A stretch of DNA of 64,000 nt from Peromyscus leucopus (GCF_004664715.2 NC_051083.1:101585661-101649660); one strand, 5' to 3'. Positions 10,075 through 22,245 are shown, counted from the first letter of the stretch. A program made the numbers and translations. Notes: generated by a model from the letters alone, not told the origin.

Positions 10075-10215
10075 CTCTAAGATAGGTCTCACTGAGTTGC
10101 TCTGGCTGTACTTCAGCTTGATCTCTAGCCCAAGCAGGCCTTGAACTTGAAATCCTCTCACCTCAGCTTCCTAAGAAGCTGGAATTATAGGGCTGCTTTA
10201 TCCAGCATGACTGTT
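10075..10215 (-). mobile_element. B1-related SINE, diverged
   Basis: The antisense 7SL-like order is kept ('gataggtctcactgagttgc', 'gcaggccttgaacttgaaat', 'ctcagcttcctaagaagctg') with many changes, suggesting an old proto-B1 type copy. Confidence 0.6.
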
Positions 10216-10249
10216 TATTTTGATTCATAATAGAGATATGAAATGAAGG

Positions 10250-10337
10250 GCTAGAAATGTAATTCAGTGGCATAAGACTTGCCTAGAATGCATGAGGCCT
10301 GGGTTCAATCTCTAGGACCACAAAAAAGTTGGATGTT
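10250..10337 (+). mobile_element. ID SINE
   Basis: The order is 'gggctagaaatgtaattcag' (box A), 'gcatgaggcctgggttcaat' (box B), then an A-rich end. Confidence 0.75.
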
Positions 10338-10352
10338 TTTAGCCTTAAACAA

Positions 10353-10420
10353 GAGTGTGTGTGTGTGTGTGTGTACATATATATATATACACATATACAT
10401 ACATATACATATATATATAC
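10353..10420 (+). repeat. Compound (GT)n-(AT)n microsatellite
   Basis: About nine GT units pass into alternating AT and ACATAT units. It directly follows the ID element, and alternating purine-pyrimidine sequence favours slippage. Confidence 0.9.
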
Positions 10421-10609
10421 AGTATAACAAAATTAACTTTAAATTTGTAATAAACTAAAATCTATAGCAATGTAAAACATTTTAACCAAGTTGTTGTTCT
10501 TTATCCTATCATATCCATAATATCCCCTTTTCTTTTTCAGAAAGATTGCATTTATAATCAACCCTCTTTTAATAAAAATAAACATTTATAATAATTTTTT
10601 GGGAATTTG

Positions 10610-11633
10610 GGCATAGCTTCTCATACTACTTTCTGCTGATTGAGGGCACTGGCAATCTTATGGGGATCCTGAGAAAATTAAGAATTATGGTCGACTCCTG
10701 ACTGGAGTAGTCCGTGGTGCTGCATTGTCTGAGCCAGTTGCTTTGAAGCTGTTGTAGATGTTGAACCATCTGGGCCATGATGCCTTTGGAGACCTCTCAT
10801 GGGCTCTTGGCTGATCAATCCATATGAGCCTGGAAATAATCCACAGGTTCTCATCTTCTGTGGAAATAAAAGCAGAACCTCTTTTCCAAAGCAACGTATC
10901 CTTAAACATAAATTTTAAAGTCAATATACCTTTAAAATATACATATAATGGTTTAACTCAGCAGACTTTACAATCAAATGCCTTTCTGTAGTTAAAAATC
11001 CCAAAGACAATATAATCCAGATTCTCTGTGTAATTTCCATATTTACATAACTTATTTTACTTTTACTGTTTCTTTAAAGACTTGATTTTTTAAAATTATC
11101 TATTTCTTTATATAACTGTCTATCTGCCTTTTCCTCTCTCTTCTAAGCCTATGTACATTTTTACAAACATTGTAAACTGTTTAGAGATTATGCCATCTGA
11201 ATCTTATTGTGAATCTATTGCTTTAAACTGCAGAGTGCTGTTGACTCCACTCACTTCAGCTTTTCAACATAGTGGGGTACCCAGGAAAGTCATGCTTACC
11301 CTGCCAACTCTGGGGTCCATGCTGTCATCAGGTAGCATGCAGCTGATCCATAAACCCCTTTGGTCTGTATGAGTAAAGGCTAAACCCACCATGTAGCATA
11401 CTGCACAGCTTAGAGACACTTCTGTGTACTGAGGTGGGAATCCGCCATGCTGCTTACCTTATGGTGGCTGGCAGCCAGCTCCATCTCATAGGCAACTGTT
11501 GGGAGACAAGTCTACACTGCTGCTGGCATGAGACTGTGAGACTGGGAAGCCCAGAATGGCTCCGTTTCTGTGCATTCAGAATCTTTAAGATTTTTTAAGT
11601 TTATGTGAATCAGTGCCAAAGGTGAGCACCAAA
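10610..11633 (-). mobile_element. ERV internal leader region (non-coding remnant)
   Basis: This lies on the internal side of the LTR at 11634. Directly after the LTR the minus strand reads TTTGGTGCTCACC, where a primer site is expected, though it is a poor match to tRNA-Lys. No intact gag, pol or env frame remains, only short broken frames such as 10685-10924. The left limit is approximate. Confidence 0.5.
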
Positions 11634-11990
11634 TGTAGTTGTAAATTTTCACTGGTCTTGCCCAGCCCACAGTCCTGCAGCTGCTTATAAAATAATCATT
11701 CAGAGGCTTATATTAATTACCAATTACATGGCATTGGGCTGGCTTCTTGCTAGCTATCTCTAACACATTTCTGTTAATCTGTTTTGCCACTTTTTCTGTA
11801 GCTTTACCTGCATCCCATTACATGTTGCTCCTTGGGCATCTGGCTGGCATCTCTCTAGACTCCATTTTTCTCTTTCCTGTCCCTCTCCTTTCCCACCTGC
11901 CTCTAATCTGCCTTGCCATAGGCCAAACAGCTTTATTTATCATCTAATGGGAACAACATATATTCACAGCATACAGAAAGACATGCTACA
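11634..11990 (-). mobile_element. ERV 5' LTR, mys-like relative
   Basis: On the minus strand it is 357 bp with ends TGTAGCATG...AACTACA. It shares with the 4058/21627 LTRs the 'gctgtgaatatat' and 'gatgataaataaagctg' blocks and a 'gattattttataagc' block also in the 35340 LTR, so it is a related but distinct LTR type. Confidence 0.75.
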
Positions 11991-12620
11991 GCAGTTGGGG
12001 TTTTCTGTAATGGTCTCCATCTGTTGCAAAGACAAGTTTCTTTGATGATGGGTGAAAGCTACACTTACCTGTGTTTAACAGGGTAAGTATTTAGAATGCA
12101 GTTAGGAATGTGTTGATTTAGTAAAATGGTTATAGTACATTCTCTTCTAAGATTCATAACTTCACTAGTACTGGGGAATTGACTAGGTTTCCAGTAACAG
12201 GCATGATTTTCCCCCTGTTCAGTGGGCTTAAGTCCAATTAGAGAGTTGTTTACCATCAAGATAAGAATGCCATTATTGCACCCTTAGTGATATCATGACA
12301 TGATAGTTATTGCCTTGGCTCCTATCCATCACAACTGGGCAGGAATATTGGCTACTTCTCTCCCTTTGAAGCTTACACAGCACTTTCTGGTACTATGAAA
12401 GCTAGTCCTCAGGAAGGAGGCTTTCTGGTCAGATCCACCTTGGATCCTCTCGTGTCCTGTGTCTGAAATGCATGGTGACTTCATCAAGGATTTACTTTCA
12501 ATCCCTGGAAGGCAGTCAAGGGAAATAGTAACCATTTATATTGTTTGGGGGAGCTTCTTGCAATCCCCTGACCAACTATTTGAAAGGGAATTTCTTATAC
12601 CCTGATCCCGAGGTTTTTAT
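11991..12620 (-). mobile_element. L1 (Lx-type) remnant
   Basis: This antisense L1 text is recognised from 'tatttagaatgcagttagga', 'ctgggcaggaatattggcta' and 'tttctggtactatgaaagct'. It abuts the ERV LTR, so the ERV probably inserted into or beside this L1. Confidence 0.7.
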
Positions 12621-14194
12621 TCTCTGTTTTATATGTGTTGCGTGTCAGAGATGATGTCATTGTGCTAGTCAGCTTTAAGGTTTGATTATGTTATAAAATT
12701 AGTCTGCTTAAACAAGTGCTTTGCTGGAATCAAAAAACATGATGAATATGTGGATTTGTTTCTTAAATAATTAAACTCAGTGTTAAGAAATATTCTTCAT
12801 CTGTTCAGCAAGGACTTTGTTTTAAAGTAACTTTAGAACATTATTGCAATCACTCAATTGTTCTGAATATGTAAAATATTTCATTTATATGTTGCCTCTT
12901 GGCTTACCAATATTTGGCTTACAATATAGCTATGGTGATAGGCTAATTCACCATCCTCAATGAAAATTTGTTTCAGAACCTGTAACCACTACACAAGTAT
13001 ATATGTGGCAGAAGAAGTAGTCATCTAGGTTTTCGTTTCCTAAAAACCTTAAGTAGTCTGATATTATGACTTCTTGACAATTCATGATAAAATAGACCTC
13101 TACAACCTACCAGCTAACTAGCATTTCCTAAAAGCACAAATATTTGGTGTTAATTACTGTTTTAATGAGACCTACTTCAACTGCTAAAAATATTTGGAAA
13201 ACTGACACAGGGTAAGGTACTTTGGGATATTTGTTGAAGTGAGAGAGCATTTTTGCCTTGGAGTGTATAAGTATATGAGAAATGTTCCAATAATAAATGG
13301 TAGTCAGAATTGTATCTCCCATTCCCTTCTCTCTCTCTGGTATCATACTTGTGAGTGTATTATATTATATACTAATGGGGTTTTTACATGTGTTATTATT
13401 CTACATTGTCTGGGTAGTCCCAATGTAATTGTGTGAGCCCTATAAAGCAGAAGAGGAAACAGAGGTCAGATTGAGAAAACTGGAGATGCTATGTGGAATG
13501 TTGAAGGAAATCATTTCTGCCACCAAACAGTGGAGACCACCACCTGGGGTAATACCTTGATTTTAGCCTGGTTGAGACCATTAGCACAGAATCAGCTGTG
13601 AGGCATCAGGTTTCTAACTCACAGAAACTTTGAATTCACCAAGTCTGTGATAAGCTGTTCTAGAGAGAATAGAAAACAAGGGTTTCATGGTTTCAGACCA
13701 ATGAGGATTGGAGACTTACCATTTTCTACAAATAGGGAGCCATGTGACTTCTAGCAAGGAAAGTTGCATATAGGAAGTAGAACCAGCCCCAAAAGGAGAT
13801 GTATGTTGTAAGTAACAAAGGTAGAGGACCAGAGCTATCTAAGACCTTTGAAATTAAAATCTCAGACACTGGACATGGAGCTATAGGAGTTGGTACTTGC
13901 CCTGCTGGGTTTAAGTCTTGATTTGGTCCAGTATTTTCTCACTTTTCCCCCTTTTGAAATGGGAATCTGTGCTGTATAATCTGTGCTGTTATATGCTCAA
14001 AGTATGTAATTTATGTAATTTACTTTTTTATTTGATATGGAGTCAGAGATAAGGAATGGACTTGAGTCTCAAAGACTTTTTGAACTTTTAAACAATGTTG
14101 AAACTGTGAAAGACTGTGGAGACATTTGAAATTAGACTAAATCAATCTTACATTATGATATGGCCAAGAGTCTATGGTGGTGAGGGAGCAGAAT
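12621..14194. other. Unique-looking non-coding stretch
   Basis: No repeat family is recognised and stops occur in all frames. Near 13440-13560 the sequence is somewhat less AT-rich but has no exon structure with paired splice sites. Confidence 0.5.
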
Positions 14195-14285
14195 GCAGTA
14201 TGGTTTGAATGAGAAATGCCCCCCATTGGCTCATGTATTTGAACACTTAGTCACCCATTGATGTTGTTTGGGGGAAGTTATGGAC
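14195..14285 (+). mobile_element. MaLR LTR 5' fragment (ORR1-like)
   Basis: The text 'gtatggtttgaatgagaaat' followed by 'ttggctcatgtatttgaaca' is the start of a rodent MaLR LTR. It breaks off after about 90 bases. Confidence 0.7.
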
Positions 14286-14545
14286 ACAGTAGATCGTATT
14301 CACAGTCAGGATGCAGACAGTGAGGAAAACCAATGTCCAGCTCCTTTCTCCTTTTTATTCAGTCAAAGACCATAACCCTTAGAATGATACACCTTCATTT
14401 AGGGTAAATCTTCACACTTCAATTAAGCAAACCTAGAAATTCCCTCAAAGATGTGCCCCAAATCCCATTTTCATGATGATTCTCTGTCCCATCAAAACTA
14501 CAGTCAGGATTAACCATCACAATTAACCTATGATCTCTGAGTGAG
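14286..14545. repeat. Probable interspersed repeat, class uncertain
   Basis: Phrases such as 'ctcctttttattcagtcaaa' and 'aattccctcaaagatgtgcc' are familiar from rodent interspersed repeats, but I cannot name the family. Confidence 0.4.
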
Positions 14546-14753
14546 AGAATGCAAACATGATACTTACGAGTCCTTTTTTTTTTTGGTGTCTCAGTTAGTG
14601 GAGCCTGTATCACTAGAGCCACAATAAGGATTCAAACTGTAGAACACCAAAATTTCTTTGAGGCCAGTAATGTGCAAAGCTGTTGCAGGAAGCACCAAGT
14701 TCAATACTGAAGTCTGTTCTGATAAAAAACAACACAGAGGTGTGCTAGTTAGA

Positions 14754-14756
<3 letters not shown>

Positions 14757-14829
<73 letters not shown>
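14757..14829 (+). repeat. (GA)n microsatellite, long homopurine tract
   Basis: About 36 GA units with a single interruption (GAAAG near 14802). It reads as Glu-Arg or Ser-Leu repeats in the frames crossing it; these are not genes. Confidence 0.97.
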
Positions 14830-15588
14830 ATCTAGTCTTCGGAATTCCCAAACTGGAAATTGGTCACAGGGTATAGTCTCATGAAACCTTCAAAAAATGT
14901 ATCAGTTATTGGTGATACGCAAACTAATGGAGAAAAAGATATGTTAAAACAGTGGTACCTGAAAATTAGAATTGTCCATTTATCTTGTTCCCTAGCTACA
15001 AGCACCCAAGATCTGAGTGATGTACCTAGGACTGTAAATTGTCATGTATGCCATGGATATATGAACCAAGGATAGAACTCATTCACCTAACACTGATAGA
15101 CTGGGCTTCACATGCAAGCTGTATTGTGCGGCACATACACAATAAAATATTTTTAAAATAAAAGAATTAAAAAGGAATGAAGACATGATACAGCAAAATA
15201 AAAACAGTAACAGGTTAACTCTCTAAAGATTATTCTGAATGAAAGAAAGCCAGGTCAAACAAAAGCATTGATAATTCATTATTCCATGTACATAAAATTC
15301 TAAAAGATTAAAAATATATAGAAGATTAAAACTAATCTTTGGTAACAGAAGGCAAAAGAGTAGTTGCTTGGGGAAAGAAAACTAGTGGGAAATCAGAGAG
15401 AGTTATTACAAAATGTTACAAAGAGCCTTTTAGGATGCTGAAAGTCAATAATCTTGAGTGAGTAATTATTCCAGGGTGTAAACATATGCTATATGTTTTG
15501 ACTAAATGAATATTTCTTAGAAATGCATACACTGGCAATCATATTGCAAAGATAAGCAATGAAATTATCACTACAAAAATCCTAAGAG
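14830..15588. other. Non-coding stretch
   Basis: No gene is seen. A short B2-tail-like segment with AATAAAATA occurs near 15095-15160. Confidence 0.45.
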
Positions 15589-15720
15589 GGCTTGTGAGAT
15601 GCCTCAGTGAGTAAAAGGCATCTGTTGCCAAGCCTGATGCCCCAAGTTCAACCTTTGGGACCACATTGGTGATAGAGGGAGATAATTGCCACAAGTTGTG
15701 CAAACACATTCTCCCTCCCA
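15589..15720 (+). mobile_element. B2-superfamily SINE
   Basis: The tRNA-like head 'gggcttgtgagatgcctcag' is followed by 'gccaagcctgatgccccaag' and 'ggtgatagagggagataatt', the order of the B2/B3-related SINE also present at 39935 and 63508. Confidence 0.75.
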
Positions 15721-15777
15721 GTCTCTTTCTCTATCTATCTGTCTCTCTGGGTCTGTCTCTGCCTGTCTGTCTGTCTG

Positions 15778-15809
<32 letters not shown>

Positions 15810-15823
15810 ACACACACACACAT
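15721..15823 (+). repeat. (CT/CTGT)n-(CA)n pyrimidine-rich microsatellite
   Basis: Runs of CTCT, CTGT and CTCTGT end in (CA)7. It follows the SINE directly and probably grew from its tail. Confidence 0.9.
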
Positions 15824-16079
15824 GCACAGTGATCAGGGCAAGCAGAGGCTTTGTAGGCGCTAAAAATATTTAATTTCTTGACATGTGTGATGTTTCACTG
15901 ATGCTGACCTTGCAATTACTCATTAAAGTATCTCCTGAATTTTTTATTTTATAATAAAGAAAGAAAATAATAAACAAGAGCTAATAAAAAACAAGCAGAA
16001 CTAATAACCAAGATAAATATCAAAAGTATAAAATTAGTCTATTTAGGTTTAAGAACGAAGTAAGATAAGCATAGGAAGG

Positions 16080-16198
16080 GCCAGATGTGGTGGCGCATGC
16101 CTTTAATCCCAGCACTCAAGAGGCAGAGGCAGGCGGATCTCAGCGAGTTCAAGGCCAGCCAAAGCTACATAATGAGACCTTTTCTGAAAAAAAAAAAA
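16080..16198 (+). mobile_element. B1 SINE with shortened right end
   Basis: A typical B1 left part ('ggccagatgtggtggcgcat', 'ctttaatcccagcactcaag') goes to 'gagaccttttctgaaaaaaa'. About 20-25 bases of the usual right arm are missing. Confidence 0.9.
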
Positions 16199-17109
16199 GG
16201 TAATGATACAAGATTTTTTTCTATGTTTATAATCAAATTCCCCTCATATCTCAACAAATCTCATGTTTTAAATACCTTTACATACTTACACCTCATGTAT
16301 CATACTGCACTTTCATATTTTTTATGTGAAAAGCAAAGACATATAAAAATAATGTCATGACTTTCCATACACAAAATTTTAGAGGTATTCCACAATTTGA
16401 ACATTATCTATTTCAATGTTGTCACTTAATGTCATCTTGAGACCTATAGGTGATATAATGAGAGGGACACAGAGCAGGGGCGAGGGGGAACATGAATAAG
16501 ATGAGGAGTCAGAGCATAAGGAGACACAAGAAAAAGTCTGAAGGTATATTGAAATGATAAACAGTTTGCATAAAGATATAAAAAACCCATAACTGTTTAG
16601 ACCTAATGATAAACTTTGCAGGTTGTTAGACTGGCTTAGCAAACAAATTTAATATGGTTGCCATCCACCAAATCTTATCAGGTTAATACTGTGAGTGACA
16701 ATGTTAATTCAGAGTAATGACAAAAGATTACATACTTTCATGTAAAGTTAAAAAGTGTAGAGTCTTTAAAGATACAATTATATAGTATTATTAGGTAGCA
16801 GAACAGATGAGTGGAATTGAAATATGCACTATAGTTATGAAAGTAAAATCCAGGATTAGAACAAAAGGATGACAGTGACCTTCAAAATAATTTACAAATA
16901 AAAGATAATGCTGATCAAATTCACAATTAAATTATTTATGGATCTAGACTAATTCTAAAATCACCAAGGACAACTTATATCAGAGTAAGCAGGAAAATAC
17001 TCTAAAAATAGAGGAAAATAGAAGGCTTCACCAATTATATTTAAAGTATATAATAATTTCTGCAAAAATAGATGAAGTGGATGAATGAAATAGAAACAAT
17101 CTGGAAAGA
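16199..17109. other. AT-rich non-coding stretch
   Basis: No repeat or exon is recognised, and the frames are closed at short intervals. Confidence 0.5.
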
Positions 17110-17115
17110 TATGCT

Positions 17116-17556
17116 TGTAGATGTAACCAACCGTCTTATTAAATAAGAAACACAGAACCAATGTAAAAGAGAAAGCCAAGAGGTCAGAGCTCAGAGCTAA
17201 AACTTTACACCTTGCTCCTGCAGTGGTCCTAACTCTCCGAAAGAGGACCTACTTCCTGTGTGTTTGTCCTTAGATAGTCTTTCTGACCTGCCTTCTCATT
17301 GGTTGTAAACCCAAACATGTGACTGCCTCGTCACTGCCTGTAAGTACAGCCCTCCAGGTCTTAAAGGCGTATGTCTCCAATGCTGTCTGTATCCCTCAAC
17401 ACACAGCCTACCAAGTGCTGCGATTAAAGGCATGCACCACCACTGCCACACTCTTGCTATGGCTCTAATAGCTCTGACCCCCAGGCAACTTTATTTATTA
17501 ACATTTATTTATTAACAATTAAAATCACATTTCAGTACAAATAAAATACCACCATA
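17116..17556 (-). mobile_element. Class II ERV solo LTR with exact 6-bp target duplication
   Basis: The minus strand runs from about TATGGTGGTATTT to ATCTACA, related to the LTRs at 6471 and 56265. TATGCT occurs immediately on both sides (17110-17115 and 17557-17562). No retroviral internal sequence adjoins it, so it is a solo LTR left by recombination. A 6-bp duplication is typical of class II (ERVK) elements. A B1-derived block ('gcgattaaaggcatgcacca' on the plus strand) is part of the LTR. Confidence 0.85.
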
Positions 17557-17562
17557 TATGCT

Positions 17563-18190
17563 ATATTATATAGTAACTGCTGTGTACAATACAGTCCTGT
17601 GTAACATATTACAAAGAACAAATTGTTCAATAAAATTGATGTTAGATACATTTTTCTCTGTATAGAATACTGTAAAATTGTACTACATACTATTGGTAGA
17701 TATTAATGTAATATGAAATTAATGAGAGTATAAAAATAAATACTTCAATAATTATAGTACAAATTATAAGAGCATATTTTTATGATCAAAGAATGAATTA
17801 TTCCTTAAAAATGATAGTAAAACTCATGAAGTGAGATACTAATAATCTGGCTAAAAGATTAATTTCTATAACATAAATAAATCTCTATGAATGTATATAG
17901 AAGACAAATAGACAAGATATATTCAGTCATAATTCTTCACACTTATGAGTATACTAGGAGAGCTAAAAAACTTATGAATAGATGCTGAAACTAACATCTT
18001 AAAATGGTTTAAAGACAGTCAGTGTAAGCTTATAGCTATCATATAAAAATAAGTTTGAAAATACTAAAAATACTTGTGGAAAAATGCAGAACTTCTTTAC
18101 AATCTTGGTGGGAATGTAAATTTGTGTAAATCTTCTGAAAATAAAACAGAAATATCCAGTAAACAATAAAATGTACAGATTTTAGAACTT
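17563..18190. other. AT-rich non-coding stretch
   Basis: No gene or repeat is recognised in this very AT-rich stretch. Confidence 0.5.
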
Positions 18191-18194
18191 AATA

Positions 18195-18622
18195 ATTTGT
18201 TTTTGCTATACTTGTGAAAGGGACAGTTCCAAAACAACAGGATCTCCATGACACAGGACAACAACAAGATATCCAAGAGGAGTCCCAGTGAGAGTCCATT
18301 ACAGGCGGTGTAGCAAAAATCAGAGTCCTCGATCTAGACCAATGACTCGTGGCAATGAACACTTGCATGTAAAGATATATAGACTAGTGGGTATACTGTG
18401 TGACTCAATAGGGCCACACTACAGCTTCGATTGTTCTTTTTGTTTTTGTTTTGTTTGTTGTTGTTGTTGTTTTGTTTGTTTTTTTGGTTTTTCTTTTAAA
18501 TTTGGCTTTGATTTGGGGGAGGTTGCAAAGGCAGAGGGTAGATACAAGGAAACGGGGAGATAAGTGGATCAGAATGCATGATGTGAAATCAACAAAGAAT
18601 CAATAAAGGCTAAAAAAAATTC
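18195..18622 (+). mobile_element. L1 3' UTR end
   Basis: Sense L1 3' UTR landmarks are 'gacagttccaaaacaacagg', a G/T-rich block near 18430-18500, 'gttgcaaaggcagagggtag', 'catgatgtgaaatcaacaaa' and the terminal 'gaatcaataaaggc'. It is 5'-truncated. Confidence 0.65.
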
Positions 18623-19160
18623 TTCAATAACTGAACAAGAAGATACCAAGAAAGAGTGCCCACTGTCATTCTATTGTATATAAAAGAAATAAATAATCTA
18701 TTACAAGCTAGATCTGTAATACATTATTTTATTGAAGTTGGAAAGAATGAATCCTATTTTCTTGTATTAATATGGATATGGCACAAAAGCATAACATTCA
18801 GTACAATGAAAAGTCCCCAGTTGTATGTATCATAACCATTTGGTATACAATTTTAAAGTGTAGAAAAATAATTTTTATACACGTGTACGTAATAATGGTA
18901 CAAAGATGTGGATTGGAAAAACATACTCAATTATGTATATATTTTTCCAAGAATGAACGAGACCAGGGAGGAAATAAAGGAAAGGCATGTGATGTTGTTA
19001 AAATCAGTTATTTAGTATTATTGTACAACCAATTGATTTACTCTTCCTGAGGAATACTATCTCTCCTGCTCAGTTTTCCTGAGTTGCCTTGTAGTTCTTT
19101 GTGTAGGCTCGCTACCTTGTGAGGTTCCTCCTTCCATGTTAGGATGTCTCTTGGTGTCAA
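18623..19160. other. Non-coding stretch
   Basis: No exon structure is seen. The 92-codon frame at 18772-19050 matches nothing I know and has no supporting signals. Confidence 0.45.
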
Positions 19161-19162
19161 GA

Positions 19163-19194
19163 TGTATTTATATATTTAGCAGTGTGTGTGTGTG

Positions 19195-19251
<57 letters not shown>

Positions 19252-19374
19252 TTAAAGAAAAAGAGGCCATGAATTTAAAAGAGTGCTGATAGGGAGTACA
19301 TGGGAGGGTTTTGATGAAGGAAAGGGAAGGGAGAAAGTATAGTTATATTTCAGCTTTAAAAATAAAAATAAAAG
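19163..19374 (+). mobile_element. L1 3' end with internal (TG)n
   Basis: A TG run is followed by 'gaggccatgaatttaaaaga', 'gggaggg' and an A-rich end 'taaaaataaaaataaaag', the same order as the L1 3' end at 56057-56232. Confidence 0.75.
19182..19247 (+). repeat. (TG)n microsatellite
   Basis: About 33 TG units with one CA interruption near 19195, inside an L1 3' end. Pure alternating purine-pyrimidine sequence like this can adopt Z-DNA. Confidence 0.97.
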
Positions 19375-19384
19375 TTATCTAAGT

Positions 19385-19505
19385 TTGTTCCAGTTGCTAT
19401 AATAAAATGGCCTGAGTAAGATAGAAAAATAATGATTTTTACAGTTGCACAGATCAGGAATACCAATATCAAGGCTGTACCAGACAGTGCCTACTTCCTG
19501 GTTCA
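19385..19505 (-). mobile_element. Old MaLR-type (MST/MLT1-like) LTR fragment
   Basis: The text 'tccagttgctataataaaat' followed by 'atttttacagttgcacagat' and 'atcaaggctgtaccaga' fits the antisense 3' part of a mammalian MaLR LTR. It is diverged and partial. Confidence 0.5.
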
Positions 19506-19567
19506 AAGATCTTTCTATCGAGTTGTTATTTGGGGGAAAGGGCTTGAAATTTCTCTGTTTTACCCCC

Positions 19568-19642
19568 TTTGTACTTGGGATTGAACCCAGGACTCTTGAA
19601 CATTTTAGGAAAATGTTCTTCCACTGAAATATATACTCAGTT
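19568..19642 (-). mobile_element. ID-like SINE fragment
   Basis: The antisense box order 'gggattgaacccaggactct' then 'ttccactgaaatatatactc' corresponds to the complement of an ID/B4 head. Confidence 0.55.
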
Positions 19643-20168
19643 CTCTGTAATTTATTTATTTTTTAATTTCACTCTTGGCATATACCAAAAGGATGCCTCA
19701 TCTTCCCACAGAGACACTTGCTCAATTGTGTTAATTACTACTCTATTCATAATAGCCCAAAACTGGAAACAGCTTAGATGTCTTTTGATGCATGACTGGT
19801 TAAAGAAAATGTGGTACATTTTCACAATGGAATATTACTCATCAGTTAAGAAAAATAAAATCATGCAATTCACAGGTAATGGATGGAGCTAGAAAAAATT
19901 ATCCTGAGTGAGGTAACTCCAAAAGACAAATATGGTTTGTATCTGACTCTGTGTGAATGTTACATGCTTAGTCATTGATAAGCAATTTATAATCAGTATA
20001 AACCACAAAGGCGAGGTATAAAATAAGGGACTCAAGGGAAGGGAAGGATTTCCTTAGGAAGGGGAAGTAGAATAGTTATGGAAAGGGGGGGCAGGAAGGT
20101 CAAATGAGGAGGGCGAGAAGAGTATAATGGAAGGAATACAGAGAGGGACAGTTAAAATTAGTGGCCAT

Positions 20169-20345
20169 GCCGGGCGATGGTGGCGCACGCCTTTAATCCC
20201 AGCACTCGGGAGGCAGAGCCAGGCGGATCTCTGTGAGTTCGAGGCCAGCCTGGGCTACCAAGTGAGTCCCAGGAAAGGTGCAAAGCTACACAGAGAAACC
20301 CTGTCTCAGAAAAACAAAACAAACAAACAAACAAACAAAAAACCC
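20169..20345 (+). mobile_element. Young B1 SINE nested in L1
   Basis: A near-consensus cricetid B1 with a CAAA-rich tail. TAGTGGCCAT flanks it exactly (20159-20168 and 20346-20355), a 10-bp target duplication. Confidence 0.96.
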
Positions 20346-21626
20346 TAGTGGCCATTTGGGGAGTCATACAGAAATGTAATACAGTAGAAGCTTCTTAAAA
20401 TCAATACATATGTAAGAGAAATCTAAATTGAAATTACCAAGTAACGGGGCAGACAATGCCCCAACCAAGCATCTCCTGCCACCAAATGAAACCTCCAGTA
20501 CTAGGAATGGGTTACATCTAATCAAGTCATTGGAAATTCCCAAACAACCCAGAATATTGGTAAGGCTATTTGGTTGCTCCCCACAAACTGACTGTAAGGC
20601 CCTATTACTGTAGAAAACATCTATAGAACTCACTGAACATGGAGAAGCTGAGCTGGTGCTTAACAAGTACCTTTACCCCTACTCACTCTTGTTCATGGTA
20701 CTGAAAGGTACTCTGCACACTACCACAAGATAAAGGTAAACACCAACTTAGCTATAAACACTGCTATCTAGAGTGGTGATCAGCCTGCAAGATACACTGG
20801 TACAATAGTGGTACAAATATTGTGGGATTAACTAATAACTATATAATTGGAGTTAAGTCTCAGTTAATGAGTTGGAACCCATCCCTGGCACTGCTTGGCA
20901 AACCAAAATCATGAGACCAGATAGGTCAAAGGCCTAGGGGAAAACCAAATGCTACTGATTTGCTAAAAGAACATAGCAATAAAATGAATCCTATTGACAT
21001 TTCCTTAAGCTTTGAGGTCAGTATCTTACTCAGCCATCACCTGGAAAGCTTCCTACTGCAGTAGATTGGAACAAATACAGAGACCTACAACTAGACAATG
21101 TGCAGAGAGTGAGAGTCCTTAGAACAGTCAGTCCTAAATGGGATGTCTTTGTCAAATGCTTCCCCTCTGAGCTCAGGGAACTCTGCAGAAGAGGAGATAG
21201 AAAGATTGTAGGAGCCAGAGGGGATAGAGATAAGGAGACAAGGCCTTCTAGACAAAGTAGGATTGACACAAATGTGAACTCACAGAGACTGTGGCAGCAT
21301 GCACAGGAGTCCTAGTGCTGAGAGGAGAAATGAAAACAAGCTCAAATTTCTAATCCAGAAGCTATCTCTGACTCTCCAAACGATAATCACTTGCAAAAGA
21401 AAAATTAGTTTTCTCTAATGGACTGTCACTGTGTATACAAACCATACTTAAGGGCAGACCCCATGCCTAGCAGTAGATGGCCAGCACAAAATGAACTCAG
21501 TGATACTGAATTTTTGGACATTTTCTCTCAAAATGCTTTGTCTGAGCTTCCCCACCCTCTTCCTTATAGGTCTTTTGATTATATATTATGGTCTCTGATT
21601 TTGTGTTTATGAGTTTCCTGGGGGGG

Positions 21627-22011
21627 TGCTGTGGGATGGTCTGTATGTTAAATTGCTCTGATTGGTCAATAAATAAAACACTGATTGGCCAGTGGCCAGG
21701 CAGGAAGTATAGGTGGGAATAACAGAGAGGATAATGGGAACAGAAAGGCAGAGAGAGACACTGCCAGCCACCACCATGACAAGCAGCATGTCAAGATGCT
21801 GGTAAGCCACAAGCCACATGGCAAGGTATAGATTTATGGAAATGAATTAATTTAAGCTATAAGAACAGTTAGCAATAAGCCTGCCACAGCCATACAGTTT
21901 GTAAGCAATATAAGTCTCTGTGTTTACTTGCTTGGGTCTGAGCAGCTGTGGGACTGGTTGGTGACAGAGATTTGTCCTGACTATGGGCAAGGCAGGAAAA
22001 CTCTAGCTACA
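21627..22011 (+). mobile_element. ERV solo LTR (mys-like class II) nested in L1
   Basis: A complete 385-bp LTR with ends TGCTGTGGGATGG...CTAGCTACA. It contains 'gattggtcaataaataaaac' and an apparent polyadenylation region. L1 3' UTR sequence flanks it on both sides and no internal retroviral DNA is present, so it is a solo LTR. The flanking hexamers GGGGGG and GGTGCG are only partly alike, so the target duplication has decayed. Confidence 0.88.
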
Positions 22012-22177
22012 GGTGCGTCTCAGCATCTATACATGTACTTTTTGTGCTTTTTATTTGGCTCTTGTTTCTAATTTGTTTTGTCCTGTTCTGTTTTTTGTTT
22101 TATATTATTTTTTAACTGCTGAGTCATATCTCTAGCTGCTATTATATACTTTTTTAGATACTTGTTTGTATTCTAAT

Positions 22178-22193
22178 GAGAGATAGATAGATA

Positions 22194-22243
<50 letters not shown>
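22178..22243 (+). repeat. (GATA/GA)n microsatellite within L1 3' UTR
   Basis: GATA units change into about 25 GA units. L1 3' UTRs of this type carry a purine tract here, which has expanded. Confidence 0.95.

Positions 22244-22245
<2 letters not shown>

Noticed and set aside
10610..11633. Possible gag gene in the ERV leader
   Set aside because: Only short broken frames remain and no gag motif is visible; I describe it as non-coding internal remnant.
14591..14876. Ser-Leu or Arg-Glu repeat proteins across GA/CT tracts (also 22.2, 22.6 and 53.7 kb)
   Set aside because: Pure dinucleotide microsatellites give such frames on every strand; there is no gene context.
15721..15823. CRISPR-like array appearance of short repeated units
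   Set aside because: There are no unique spacers between fixed repeats; this and similar runs are eukaryotic microsatellites.
19569..19892. 107-codon frame near 19.6-19.9 kb
   Set aside because: Its right part is the decayed end of L1 ORF2 and its left part an antisense SINE, so it is a chance fusion.
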